A DNA stretch of 64,000 nt from Closterium sp. Naga37s-1 (GCA_947471745.1 CANJKZ010001148.1:685001-749000), one strand, 5' to 3'. Numbered from the stretch's first letter, positions 9,588 to 20,982 are shown. Numbers and translations are program-made. Notes: generated by a model from the letters alone, not told the origin.

Positions 9588-10226
9588 CTAGACCACGAAC
9601 GGCCACAGAAAATGGGGAGCAGCCGCATGGATCATGGACGTATGAGCGACGTCCATGACCATGCCAATGCGGCGCTCAGCAATCCCAATTTGCTGTGGGG
9701 AGGCCGGAAGCGTGAACGTCTGGCGGATGCCCTCCGCACGACAGAAGGCCCTCAGAAGGTCGGAGGAAAACTCACCACCTATGTCGGAGTGCAGACGCAG
9801 AACAGGAAGATCCGAGCCGAAACTCTCGCTCAGCTGGCGATGGGCAGCGCGGATCAAGGAGATCAACACCTCAGTGACCTCACCCTTGCGGCGCAAGGGG
9901 AAGACCGTGATGTAACGCGAGTAGTCGTCAACGACCAGCAGAAAGTAACGCTCGTGACCCTGTCCACGGACGCGGGCTGGGCCCCACACGTCCATGTGGA
10001 GAGTCTGCAGGGGAGCCTCCGTCGGAGGGAACTCGGAGGAGTGAGGAGCGGCGCGCTGCCGTCCCTCGACGCAAGGAGCGCAGGTAGGGGCAGGCCCCAG
10101 TGGGAGGGGAGGGAGAGACCGGGGGAGACCAGACACAAGGGTACGGGAGGCCATACCTCGGAGACGAGGCAGGGAGGGGTGTCCAAGGCGATGGTGCCAA
10201 AGGAGAGTCTGGTGTGACAGGAGACG
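9588..10226 (-). pseudogene. Copia integrase
   Basis: The frame after the TAA at 10227-10229 opens with the pre-integrase zinc-binding segment (HHRLGHPSLPRL, then CAPCVEG). The catalytic core follows: first Asp in LHMDVWGP, VVDDYSRY, second Asp in LHSDIGGEFSS (more often SDNGGEF) and the Glu in GIAERRIGMVMD. It ends at a TAG (9588-9590) where a Gln is expected before YAAHQLNLQP. Integrase inserts the cDNA and generates the 5-bp duplication seen at the element ends. Confidence 0.92.
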
Positions 10227-10760
10227 TTACGAGCAGGGGGCAGACTCCGGACCAGACGTGGACGCGGCAGCAATCACCCGACCAGACGCGGCTACCTGAC
10301 CAGACGTAGCAACCTGAGGAGACGCAGTAGTCAGTGTGTACAGGCTCGACCCAGGCCGACGAGTGAACGTGGCCAGGTGGCGGCCCGTCCGGGTACACGT
10401 ACAGTGGGTCACACGCTGACCTCCAGGGGTGCTAGTGAGTGTGGTGCTGTCGTGAAAGAAGGAGCGGGAAGCACCTGAGTTAAGCGTGAAGGTGTGGAAG
10501 GCCTCAGCAGGCGCAGTACCAGAGAGAGCAGACTCACCAGCACCTGGAGCAACAGACTCACTAGCACCTGGAGCAGCAGGCTCACCAGCACCTGGAGCAG
10601 CAGACTCACTAGCACCTAGAGCAGCAGCCTCAATGCCCGGGCCGGGCGGAACACACAGGTAACAGTCACCCTCGGCACTAATAGTCACAGCATACATGGC
10701 AGCAAGGATAGCATCGAAATCAAGATCAGAGATAGCAACACCAGACTTATACAGATCAGC
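10227..10760 (-). pseudogene. Copia protease, catalytic Asp replaced by Asn
   Basis: A retropepsin-like region between the Gag stop (TAG 10761-10763) and the integrase. The active-site motif reads FTLNSGASRSFF (about 10465-10500) where Copia proteases have Asp in D-S-G-A. A G-to-A change in that codon explains it. Without that Asp an aspartic protease is inactive. An Ala/Pro/Gly-rich repeat (about 10520-10620) precedes the motif. Confidence 0.85.
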
Positions 10761-11986
10761 CTAGCGAGGGAGCTCAACGGCGTCAGGAAAATGTGCACGC
10801 CAGGCGTCAGACAGGCGACCGAAACAGCGCTGCGTAGTGTGTGGCAGCCCGCACGTCTCCCCACGGCGCTCGCTGGTACGCAGAACGTAAGTGCAGGGAC
10901 CAATACCCCCAGACCTACCACGCCCAGCGTACCACTCACGAAGCTGCTGGGGCGACGGGGGCTCACGGGAACGCGGCTGCTGCTGTCGCTGGCTACCGCC
11001 AAAGCCTCCACGCTGCGCGGCTCCACCCTGACCAGCACCACCGCCACCGCCACCTCCACTGCCACTGCCGCTGCCTCCACCACCTCCACCGCTGCCACCG
11101 ACGCCCCCACTCCCGCCACCACCCCCACCTCCACCCCCACCCCCTCCGCCTCCCCCACCGCCACCACCGCCTCCCCCGCCGTCCCCTCCACCACCCTTGC
11201 CCCCCTTGCCCTTGCCGCTGCGGCGCCTCCCACTAGGAGCAGACGCAGCCCCGACCTCCTCGGTGCCAACAAGGTCGACAGCAGCAGCAGAAGCAACAGA
11301 GGGCAAAAGGGGAACGGGGGAACACCCCTCAAAACAAGGGGCGCGAGGGTCGCCGCGAGAAGCCCCTACAGCGACTATGCTAGTCTCTGCTGCAGTGAGG
11401 CGCGCCTCGGGCAGGTCGACGGTGAGCTCGTAGGGGCTAAGGGAGAGAAAGTGGTCCCTGACTGAGCGAAGAGAGTCAGGGAGACGGGTGACGAGGTAGA
11501 AGAGGGTGATGTACATGGGGGGGGGGTGCTTGGCGCAAAACTCGGGGGGAAGCGCAGCGCGGTAGTGGGTGTCACTAGTGCGGAGGTGAGTGATGAGGTC
11601 AGCGACTGTGGCAAAGGCGGCTAGGTCAGGGAACAAGACGGCAGCATGAGGCGGCTGAGGGCAGCAGTGGCAGGGGAGGAGTGGCGCGCGACGATAGCGT
11701 CATACAAAGACTTAGCAGTCTTGTACTGGACAAAGTGCATGCGCTCAGCAGACGGCAGGTGACTACGAACAGCAAGGCGAGCAACAGCGTCACGAGTAGT
11801 CCACTGCGAGTGAACAGTGCTGTCAGCAGTGGCAGCAGGTGCTACAGAGGTGCCGGACGTGTGATCGAAAAGCGAGACACCGTCCCTAGAGTCGCACTGA
11901 AGATAGAGCTGCAGGTCATCTACCCAAACGTCGAAATCGACCGCACGACCCTCAGCATCGAAGGTAAGAACATTAGGGCTAGCCAT
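10761..11986 (-). pseudogene. Copia Gag, frameshifted
   Basis: It starts MASPNVLTFDAEGRAVDFD, a typical Copia Gag (UBN2-type) opening with the FDVWVDDLQLYLQ segment. The frame shifts near 11625-11640. The remainder (LPDSLRSVRDHFLSLSPYEL, LTAAETSIVAVGAS) continues in the frame shared with protease and integrase. A run of more than 50 Gly-rich residues (about 11000-11200) precedes a SPQQLREWY block. A knuckle-like Cys/His stretch ends the region (CGLPHTTQRCF). It terminates in TAG at 10761-10763. Confidence 0.88.
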
Positions 11987-12735
11987 GGTGGCAGTAGCAG
12001 CAGTAGGAGCAGTAGCAGCAGTAGCAGCAGAAGCAGCAACAGCAGCAGTAGCAGCAGAAGCAGCAACAGCAGCAGTAGCAGGGCAGCGCGGCTCAGTAGG
12101 TCAGGGCGGCGCGGCTCGGCAGGGCGGTGCGGCTCGGCTGGGCGGCGCGGCTTGGCAGGGCGGCGCGGCTCGGCTGGGCGGCGCGGCGCGGCTCGGCAGG
12201 CAGGCAGGTGCGCGGGTAGCGCGGGTAGGGCAGGTGCTCACCAGGGGCGGGTAGGGCAGGTGCCACCGGCGGCGGGTAGGACAGGCGCGCGACTGGCGTG
12301 TCTGCAGGCGCTCGACGGGCGGGTAGGGCCGGCGCTCGACGAGCGGGTAGGGCCGCGACGGGGCCGCAGCAGGGCAGGGCCGCGACAGAGCGGCTGTAGG
12401 GCAGGGCCGCGACGGGGCGGCGGTAGAGCAGGGCCGCGACGAGCGGCTGAAGGCAGGGCCGCGACGGGTGGCGGCAGGGCAGGGTCGCGACGGGCGGCGA
12501 GGTCAGGCCGCGACGGGCGGCGACAAGGCGGGGCCGCGACGGGCGGCTAGGTCAGGGCCGCGACGGGCCGTTAGGGCAGGGCCGCGACGGGTTGTTAGGG
12601 CAGGGCCGCTACGGGCGGCAGTGGGACAGGGCGCGCGATGGCGCAAGTGAGGCAGGCGCGAGGCGCGCTTCGGGCAGGGCAGGAAAAAAAAATCGTGGTG
12701 GGCCCTTAAAAAAAAACGTTCCCACTAGGGAACCT
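11985..12735. repeat. Repeat-filled Copia leader
   Basis: Between Gag start and primer site lie a (CAG/TAG)-rich triplet run (about 11985-12095), then GGCGCGGCTCGGC-type repeats (12100-12215), then about a dozen degenerate copies of an agggccgcgacgggcggc unit (about 12350-12640). No coding frame here looks real. Two A-runs (12685-12693 and 12709-12717) lie next to the primer site. Confidence 0.8.
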
Positions 12736-12747
12736 GCTCTGAAACCA
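12736..12747 (-). promoter_or_regulatory. Copia primer-binding site (initiator tRNA-Met type)
   Basis: Immediately inside the 5' LTR the minus strand reads TGGTTTCAGAGC. This matches the usual plant and algal Copia site TGGTATCAGAGC, complementary to the 3' end of initiator tRNA-Met, at 11 of 12 positions. Confidence 0.85.
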
Positions 12748-12879
12748 TGTCAGAATCAGGAAAAAAAGAATGACTAGAATGACAGCAGTACAGGGTTTGT
12801 ATAGTAAAACCTAATTGGGCTGTACCCCATAAGGAGTGCCCCACTACAGCCTAGAGCATGTAAATGCATAGTTCTGACA
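12748..12879 (-). repeat. Copia 5' LTR
   Basis: 132 bp with perfect 8-bp terminal inverted repeats TGTCAGAA/TTCTGACA. It is followed by the target duplication CTGCG at 12880-12884. Confidence 0.95.
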
Positions 12880-15569
12880 CTGCGCCATGCTAATGTAGGC
12901 ATCCCGCAGCTCGTTGTGGGTGTTAATGCGGTGCTTGCCCGTGCCGCAGCGGAAGAGGTGATTCGGGAGGCGGGGGTCGGTGATAGCTTTGTGGTCAGCG
13001 CAGTCACAGTTCTTTGGTGTGGAAAACGGGAGGCCTAGCCGAAAGCGCACGGCGTTGGCGAAGTGCACAGGTCCTATCCGCCTAGTTGGAGTGATGGGGA
13101 TCGCGGTCAGCCAGTCACCGGTGCTGTATCCAGTCAGCGAGAACATCCGCTGCGTGTGCCCTGAGAGTGGATTCGGCTTCATGCGCCTCGTCTCCTGAAC
13201 CTGCACGGCATATCTGCTTCCGTGGACCTTCAGGTCGAGCACGTGTTGGAGCCGAACATCCGACCGTTTCAGTCGCTCCTTTTCCAGGATCTCCCGCGCA
13301 TCCCATGGCAAAGCTGCTTCGCACTCAGTAAGCCACGCATGCAGTGGCGTGTTGTCGTCCCGTGGCAAGAGCATGTGATTCCGAGCTTGGATCAGGGCGT
13401 TCTCTGGTTCTGGCGCGAGGGAGGAGAGAAAGAGCGCCGCCTGGGTAAAACTCGCCGTGAACCCGTACAACCCTTCTATTAAGGGGTCCGTGAGGCCTAT
13501 CCCACCCAGTGACTGTGGCAGTGACGCCTGCGCCCATACACGTGCTTTCTCGGATCTGCACGTGGGAACGCGGATATCGCACGACACTAGCAGAGCGGTG
13601 AGCAGGTCCCGTCCCTACTGGCTCCAGGTATCACAGGGGAGTAGGTGGAGGGGTGTCGTTCTAGTGAAATAGGCCACGCGCCTGGAGATGCAACGGGTGA
13701 GAAGCAGCGAAGCTACTTGGGGGTCGGCTCTTTCAAGAAGGGGTAATGGCTTCGCCATCTCCTCGAGCTGTCCCGATAGGAATTTGGCCGCTCCAGTATC
13801 GGGCCCCAGGTAGGTACCCAGAAGCCGCATGCCGTCCTTTGAATACGGCAATCCGTGCGGAAGCTGCGCCTGTTCGACCGTGGATGAGCCCCAGGCCGCG
13901 CACTTCTGCGGGTTATGCGTCAGGCCCAAGTGTGCCAGCTTGTCTGTGAAATACGTGAAGGCTGCTACAGTTTGTGGTGTCTCCCCCAGGAAAGTGACGT
14001 CATCCGCGTACGCCAAGCAGAGCACGTCCGGATGTGCCTCGGCTGTTTCGCGGAGTGTGGGGTGTATCCCTGCTGCAAACAGTAACGGGCCGAGTGGGTC
14101 ACCCTGTCGGACACCGCGTTCGCTTTTCAGTGGTTCGCTGTTGAAGTTGGCGTCCAGGTGCAGTAGCGACGGGTTACTGTAGGTCAGCTTAACTAACGGC
14201 AGCAGTGGCGAGAGGCCGGGCTCCTGTAACGCTGTTGCGATGGCATGTCGCAAAATACTGTTGAATGCATTTGAAATGTCTGTTTGCAGTAGCAGGCTGT
14301 CGGGACGGGCATCCAAAAATGCCCTGGCTGCGTGGATAACCGCTTCTGCTCCACATGGCACTGCCACGCTGTATTGAAGGGGTAGGAAGTATCCGCGGGA
14401 GCTTCTCCCATGGCTGAAAGGGCTGCTTTGGCTGCCAGCCTAGTCAGACACTTACCTATCGCGATTGGCCGGGCGCCTCCTCCTGGTTTGGCCAGAGCGA
14501 TGAGGCGTGACGCTGTCACTAGGTCTGCCACCGAGCCTGGTAAATTTCCTCCCAGCATCGTGTTTACCAAGGCGTGCAGATGGGTGCTGACCATTGCGTT
14601 GGTTACGGCCGCGTCGCGCAGGTGTTCAAATGTCGTGCTTGACGGTCCGGCCCCCACTCCGTTTTCGCATCTTCCCAAAAAATTTGCGAATTCGGCGTGG
14701 GTGATGGACAACTTTGAGCCCGGCGTCGCTGGCCAGGTCATCGTCTCGTGTGCAGCAGGCGGGTGTTTACGGCGGAGTTCGTCCAGAATTTCTGGACTAG
14801 GTTTGCAGACGGGCGTTGACTCCAGGGCCAGCACGGCTTGGCTCAGACGGCCTCGTTTTGCCAGGCCCTCGGCTCGGCTGATGACTCCAGTCGCATCGGG
14901 CTGGTGTCGTGGAGGTGGAGGGGTGTTGACCGCGTCTACTGCATCTCGGTACAGCTGCTCCCATTCGCCACGCTGGAAGGCTCGGAGCCGAGCCTTGATC
15001 TGAGGCCAGTTCGGCCGAAGTGGTGAGGTTTGGCGGAGTGTTAGGCGCGGGAGAAAAAGCAGCAGGCGCCATCCTGCTTCGGACTCCGGGTTTCGCGACA
15101 GGTGGAGTAACGGGGTCAGTAGTGCCAGCGAGAACAACTGGCATAGTTTTGGCGGTAAACGCCGTGACAGAGCTGGTTGTCGACTGTCGCTTAGTGCTGA
15201 AATATCCCAGTTCGCGATGTCAGCAAAAATGTCTGCTCGCTTCGCCAGCTCGTCAGCCGAAAAATAGCGGGGGTTTGGGGGGGTCTGGCGCACCGCTGTA
15301 TCTGTATTCGCGCCCTGATTTCGTCGTGCGTGGCCCGGCCTCGTGGTCGATGGTAAGGTTGGAGTTACACCCATTCGATCGATATCGAACGGTCCCTGTT
15401 CTGCTTCTGGGCGGTGCCCTGTCTCATCTCTCATCCTCCCCGCTGTCTCCCTCGTCCCTTCTTCTTCCCCAGAGTCTCCGTCTTCGCTCACGGGGAGGGA
15501 TTCTTCTCTATAAGTAGGGTCTGTGATTTCTTCGACTTCATTAGCTGCGTCTAAGGCGATTAAAGCCAT
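12880..15569 (-). pseudogene. RT polyprotein of element 3, main part
   Basis: It reads from ALIALDAANEVEE through the pre-RT domain and GAGPSSTTFEHLRDA, LQTDISNAFNSILR (motif A), GVRQGDPLGPL (motif B), CLAYADDVTFLG (about 13990-14025), the thumb and linker, the CDC...LPNHLFRC knuckle (about 12950-13015) and NTHNELRDAYISMAQ at the Copia border. One base is missing near 14390 (GEA-PADTSYPF replaces GEAAREHFLPLQ), shifting the frame. A TAG at 13615-13617 replaces the Trp of WSQWGRDLL. Both lesions are absent from sister copies. The conserved frame also extends upstream of 15569 opposite the antisense ORF. Confidence 0.87.
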
Positions 15570-15658
15570 CCTCCCCGCTGCTTGGTACCCGTTCTCCGGA
15601 CCCCCGCCCGTCCCGCTAACAGCCTGCCTCCTAGCCCCGCGGTCTCCCCGTTCTCAAG

Positions 15659-17107
15659 ATGGTGATTGCAGGTGCGCCTGAGCCGTCGCCAGAACGTGCT
15701 GCCGCCTGGTCGGCTGCTATCGCCAAGCCCCAGACGGAACCCGAAAAGGCGACCACGGCGATGAAGCCCCCTCTGCCGCCGGCTCCGAAGCCCGGGACAA
15801 CAATATCTGAAATGCCTCCTCCCCTCGTACCCGGGGTTCCTGCTGCCGTGACTGCGCCTGGCCAATCTGCGCCTGTTGCTGCTCTATCGGCTCCGGCTGC
15901 TGCTACTATTCCCCTAGCTCCCCCTGTTGGGGCCCCGACGTCTATCCCTGCTACGGCTGTTGCCGATCCGCCTGTTCCCATCCCCGTCGCGCCCATTGCG
16001 CCGCCCGCTGCTGTCCCCGTCAAGCCGGCTCTGGCCGCTGATTCGTCACCGCAGGCGGCGTCCGCCACCACTGGCGGCCTGACCCTATTTGGCGCGCCGT
16101 TGGTGGCGGAAATGTCTCCGCCTGCGGTTCTGCCGACGGCCCCGATGGGACCGCAGGTGCGCCCCCAGTCGCCGGACCGCCGCTCGTCGCGTCCTCATTC
16201 TCCCGCACCACGCTAGGAGCGGGAGTCGTCACGACGCCGACACGATTCTCCTCGGCGTTACCGCCAGCAAACACACTGGCCTGCTCACCACGGTGGTCGT
16301 GGTGGCTGGTGGGGTCCCCGCGGTCGTGGTGGTGGTGGGGTGTATGATCCGCCCGTGAGGATGGCGGATCTGCAGCGGGTTGTGTCCAATGCGATGCGCG
16401 AGGAGAGGGCGGCGCAGAGCCAGAGCCGTTCGCTGCAGGCCGCGCCGGTGTACGTGGCTTCTCGTCAGGCTGCGCTTCCTGTGAATCAGCCGCCCGCCGC
16501 TGTTCTCCGTCCTCCTCTTCCTGCCCCATCAGCTCTTGCTCCCGCTGCATCGGCTCCTGCTCCAGGATCTCGCCTTCGTCTGCCGCCTGTTCCGCCAGTG
16601 GCGGGTGTAGAATTTGTGGCTGCGGGAGGAGGAGCGGCGAGGGCGGCGTACCCCCCTCTCGTTGCTGGTGGTCCTGCATCTCTTGCTGCCGATGAGCCGC
16701 TTCCATTCTTGGCGGAGGCACTTCAGCCCCCGCAGACCCGTGTTCCCGAGGCGATGCTTGCTCAACTGTCCCGCCTTGCAGAGAGCCTTCACGCGTTGCT
16801 GCTGATTCAGGTGCTGGCTCACTCGTCCCTCCCTGCGATTCCCGCTGAAACGTTCCATGATCGTCCGCGTGAGGTGTGTTTAGACACTGCTGACCAGCTC
16901 GCGCTGTTGCTGGCGCCCGTGTTGGCTATGCCCACAGAGGGTGGCGCTGCGGCTGTGGGATAGCTTGACAAGGCTGTCCGGCGCTTGAGGCGACACTTGC
17001 GCGCTGGTTCTGGCGCCGCCGCGATCGGAGCAAGTATGCTGGTGGTCCGAGAGTAGTGGCGGACGCTAACGGGCGTTCTTCACGCCCTTGGAGCTCACCG
17101 CATGTAG
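15659..17107 (+). pseudogene. AORF of element 3, with stops
   Basis: The start MVIAGAPEPSPERAAAWSA matches the other family A antisense ORFs. A nonsense TAG at 16214-16216 truncates it within the PHSPAPR segment. A frame change follows before the Arg/Gly stretch, and the remaining module restarts at DPPVRMADLQRVVSNAMREE (16346 onward). Two further TAG codons interrupt the C-terminal module (16961-16963 before LDKAVRRLRRHL, and 17054-17056 in RE-WRTLTG). The ancestral end ALGAHRM and stop are still readable at 17087-17107. Confidence 0.7.
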
Positions 17108-17217
17108 GTGCGGGCTCCGCTTGCCCCATAGGTGCTTCAATTGGCTAGGCCGTAGTAGATGGTGACATGTGTGTAATGTCTTTGATTATAAACTCTTATG
17201 TGTGCTTTCCCTTGCCG

Positions 17218-17327
17218 CCCCAAGCGCGCGGCCGAAGGCACACGAATAATGAGGCCTGGAGGCCAAGGAGGCCCTTTATATAGCTAGGGACGCCAGGGCA
17301 GAGGCTAAGGGCAGAGGGCAGAGGCTA
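17218..17327 (-). promoter_or_regulatory. Promoter block of element 3
   Basis: A truncated first hairpin (gcgcggccgaaggc, 17224-17238) runs straight into the block, so the second hairpin is deleted. A strong minus-strand TATATAAA (plus tttatata at 17275-17282) lies in the sequence ggccctttatatagctaggg. It ends at a short CT run. Confidence 0.6.
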
Positions 17328-17679
17328 TCTCTCTCTCAAGCAGTCATGTATTGATAGGGTTCATAAGGTACAGGCATGGCATAGTGGTGGGAACTAACTG
17401 GTCTAAGCAGGCATGCAAGCAAACTGGTAGCTATGCTAGCAAGCAAAACGAGAGCAGACAGAACAACCACCAATTACAGACCCACCGAAAACCCCAAGCC
17501 CTATCAACCCTGACATCCTCCTACCCTGGGACTGCACCCCGTGTCCTCACCCCCTCCCTCACCCACTCCTTGCCGCCCCTACTACCCACACATACGCCCC
17601 ACCCTCTAGCTTCACCCTACCCCTCCCACTCATCTACCGTTCAGCTTCCCTGCCGTCCCCTTGCTCTCCCCACGGCCAT

Positions 17680-20600
17680 CTAAGGTGCCCTGGCAGGAGC
17701 TTCCCGCTCCTCATACTCGTCAGAAGTCATATGCCAGAGATCTGCCAGGCGTGGGGCCCATGGGTCTGCTGCTGCCTGTGAGAAGGCCGCCTCTGCCGCT
17801 CGGTTGGACTTGGACAGGGGGGAAATTGCTTGGCTGAGCTGCAGCATCACTGACCATCTCTGGCAGTAGTGCGCTGTGAGCCGAGCAGCCGTGGTGGTGA
17901 GGCGCCCCTGTCGAAATTTCTTCTTTGCTGCATGCGTAGCCAACATCCGAAGAAATTGTACGGTGTCAGCTGCCATTGCACCATATGGCTCGACTGCCAG
18001 CCCAAAGAAACCGGCATAGCTCGGGCGCCCCTCGTACAGCCAATGCTTTTTCTGTGAAGCTTCCTCTGCAGCCCAACCTGGCAGCCTACGTGCTCTCACA
18101 TCCCTGTTCTGCAGCACTGGGTCTGTCACGTCAGTCACCCATGTCTCTCCAGATTCCTTGTCCCGGATTGCTAGGTCCGCCCTCTTCCTAAGGACTGGTG
18201 CCGAGAAGGCTGAGGTCTCATGGAAAGTCTTGAAACCGGCCTCATTCGCCATGCGTAGCGCAGAGTACACGAGAGCATTGTGTGTTCGGGCTGCATCCCC
18301 TCCGTCTTGGCAGCGTAGGAGATGGTTTGGCAGACTCTTGTCCAGGTTTGCCGAGCCCCGCCGTTTGCATGGGCAGACCTCGGCCACTGGCAGTTCCATG
18401 CCTAGGCGGAGGCCTAGGGCCAAGGAGAACTGACCAGGGGAGATAGTAAGGCCAGCTCTCGTTGGTACTGCATGAAGCCAGTCGCCTGCCCCCACCCCTT
18501 TCAGACTAATCAGCCTGATCCCGTGGCCCTTGTGCCTGCCAGGTCTGTCCACGACGGTGTCGCCCAGAAGATCTGCTGCCCGCTGCAAATTGATCTGCTT
18601 CGATAGGCCCAGCTGCAAACTGCCTGTGCCCACGCTGTACGCTCTGTACTAACTAAGGACTGCCTGCGCTTGGGCCGGGAGACCCTCCTCCAAGGCGGAC
18701 AGTGGGTTGAAGTCTGGGGGGGGAGGGGACCAGTCATGGGCCAATAGCGTGATGGCCCTGTGAAGCAGGCAATCAGAGGGAAGGCACAGTTGCTGCAGGA
18801 GCGAGTGTGCAGCTGTCACCGATGCAATGTGGGCTGTTGGCACCTCCGATATAGGGTCAATGATCCCCAGGCCGCCGAGCCAGATGGGTAGAGTTGCCTT
18901 GCACCACAGGAGACTCTGTTCCAGTTCCGACGTCGGGATGTTCAGCTTCGCCGCCGCGAGGGCTGAGCCCACAAGTGCCTCACTCCAACCCCTCCACTCC
19001 TCCAAGCCCAGTGCCGTTGCCGGTGTCGTCCGCAGCAGGTAGGAGATGCGGCGGGAGATACTGCGGGAGAGGATCAGCAGGGCCGCCTGAGGGTGGAGCT
19101 GGTTGATGAGGTGGAGTGGTGACGCTGCCTCCTCCAGCGATGCTCTCACTTGGTCAGTGCAGAAGTCCGCCCTGCCGATAGGGCTACCCAGGACCCGTAT
19201 GCCTCCTGGGTCCGCGGTTAGGCCTAAAGGTAGCTCCTCGTTTACCCCTCCTTGTATGGCACACCACGCCGAGGACTTAGAGATGTTGCAGCGCAGTCCG
19301 CAGTCGGCTAGGTTGCCAGCAATCTTCGTGAAGGCGCGGCACGCTGCTTCCCTCGGACCGACGATGGTGATGTCGTCCGCATAGGCAACCACTGCGACTT
19401 CTGGCATTGTCACCGAGATACTTAAGAGGCCGGCTGAATCGCTGCTGCGAACAAGAGGGGGGCCATGGGATCTCCCTGCCTAACGCCTTGCGAGCTCTGG
19501 ATGTGGTCGACGCCAAGACGTGCGTCGGTGAGCAGGCGTGAGGGACCATCATAGAGATTGCGGACGAGGGGGGGCAAAGGGCTAAGGTCAGACCATTGGA
19601 GTGGCCCAAGGAAAGCGCTTCGCTCAACGCTGTTAAAAGCGTTTTCTACGTCTAACTGGAGGGCGATGCGTGTCTCGTCCTCCCGGAGTAGAGACCGGAC
19701 GGTGTGAATGATGCACTCCGCTCCTCCTGGGACTGCTACGCCAAACTGCACGGGTAAGAAGAAGTCCCTTATCTTAGGACCTAAAGTGTGTAGCGCCGCT
19801 TTCACCACTACGCGGAGCATAGCTTCACCAATCGCTATAGGCCTCACTCCGCCGTTTGGCTTCTCCAGTGCAATGAGGCGGGAAGGCAGCAGCAGATTTC
19901 TCACGTGGTTAACTTGGAAAGAACTTAGCAGCTGATTGACTACCTTGGCGAAGAGCAGTAGCAGTTCTTCGTTAGCCAAGGTAGGGTCTCTCATGTGCTC
20001 GAAACAAGTGCCTGAAGGACCAGCACCGACACCGTTCGGGCACTTCGCTAAAATTTCGCGGAGCGTGTCCAGCGGGACAGCTAGGTCGGAGTTTGTGATT
20101 CTGGTAACCCTCGCGGCGATTTGACTTTCCGCTGCTGGATGTTTCGCTAGCAGCGCTTCAAGTGTAGCTGGGGTTGCCTCTGCGAGGGGACTCGTTCGCA
20201 GCGCTGCCACTGCTTTCGAAATGTTACATTTTTTTCAGTAGCCCCTCCGCCCTAGCACAAACCCCTTCCTCATCTGCCTGGTGTCGTACTGGGGCCCCTG
20301 TGACGGGGATGACCCCTGCTTCATAAAAAAGGTCAGCCCACTCGCCTCGTTGGAATTTGTGCAGCCGAGCCTCAATTGCTGCCCAACGACTTCCCATGGC
20401 AGGTTCGGGTGCTGGCCTTAGGGTGAGCCTCGGTAGGAACAGCAGCACCGTCAATCCCCCTGGGCAGCCATGGTTTTTGTCCAGGCGAATGAGGGCTGCC
20501 AGCATGCACAGACAGTATCTGTCTAGAAGCTGCGGTGGCAAACGGCGGACGTGGAATGGCTGATCGCCTCGCTGCAGTATGCCCACATTCCTCTCCCCCA

Positions 20601-20727
20601 CCATGAGATAGATGGCATTGTCGCCAGCCAGGTCGGCTGGCGAAGGTACATCAGTGTCCTCCGTGGCCGCTTCTCCTGCTTGTGGTCCTGGGTTGTTCCT
20701 CCTGAGTGGGGTCTCCTCGTTGTCCAA
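17680..20727 (-). pseudogene. RT polyprotein of element 4, frameshifted
   Basis: Pieces in order are a pre-RT domain (HVRRLPPQLLDRYCLCML), NGVGAGPSGTCFEHMRD, GGVRPIAIGEAMLRV, LQLDVENAFNSVERS (motif A), GVRQGDPMAPLLFAA (motif B), VVAYADDITIVG (about 19372-19405), the thumb, the CPC...LPNHLLRC knuckle and an endonuclease core KRADLAIRD, VTDVTDPVLQ, ASQKKHWLY. The core lacks two residues (Val-Thr) against elements 9 and 11. Frame breaks are an extra or missing base in an A-run near 20228-20235, a 1-base indel near 19430 and a TAG at 18649-18651. The protein differs from family A throughout but keeps the same domain order. Confidence 0.85.
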
Positions 20728-20982
20728 GGAAATCTCTTCCGAGACCTCCTCTTCCCCAGCCCTATGGTGGTCCCTAGGTTATCGTTCCAAGCCTAGCCAA
20801 GCGCCTGGTGCCAGCCGTCGCCGTCGCCGCCACATTCGCGCCCGCCGCTGCTGCCGTTATCACTGCCGCTGGTGGCGCCCCACTGTTACCGCTCCCCGAG
20901 CCCTCCGGCGCCGGCGCCTGCGATGTTGCCACTTACGTCGCTGCTTGTGCAGTGGCAATCCTTGCCGACGTGCCGCCTTGAG

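Larger units (their letters stand above)
5636..12879 (-). mobile_element. Copia (Ty1-type) LTR retrotransposon, 7244 bp
   Basis: Two 132-bp direct repeats bound it (5636-5767 and 12748-12879). They begin TGTCAGAA and end TTCTGACA, and a perfect 5-bp duplication CTGCG flanks them (5631-5635 and 12880-12884). Order on the minus strand is LTR, primer site, Gag, protease, integrase, reverse transcriptase, RNase H, LTR. Integrase before RT defines the Copia order. The coding region is one frame broken by five stops and one frameshift, so this copy is dead. The 5' leader between primer site and Gag (about 11990-12735) is filled by simple and tandem repeats. Confidence 0.95.
5385..17327 (-). mobile_element. 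Element 3 (family A), split by a Copia insertion
   Basis: The body lies at 12880-17327 and a 250-bp continuation at 5385-5635. The Copia element at 5636-12879 interrupts it inside the endonuclease domain. Removing the Copia joins HNELRDAYISMAQ to DAGFIVHSESAAYC, matching intact copies. The final 120 or so codons and the 3' UTR are missing at the junction with element 2. Confidence 0.85.

Noticed and set aside
9369..10217. 282-codon plus-strand ORF
   Set aside because: Antisense to conserved integrase motifs with no recognisable domain.
10791..11465. Thr/Pro/Ala-rich plus-strand ORF
   Set aside because: Antisense of the Gly-run in Copia Gag.
11681..12550. Ser/Gly/Arg-rich plus-strand ORF of 289 codons
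   Set aside because: Covers the triplet and GC-rich repeats of the Copia leader and the antisense of Gag; no domain.
5631..12884. Possibility that the 132-bp repeats are a separate small repeat and not LTRs
   Set aside because: TG...CA ends, 5-bp duplication, adjacent primer site and enclosed pol all agree with LTRs.
17338..17679. Host gene or ncRNA in the longer 3' UTRs (also 42941-43394 and 54113-54330)
   Set aside because: C-rich non-coding sequence without ORF conservation, splice pattern or recognisable RNA fold.
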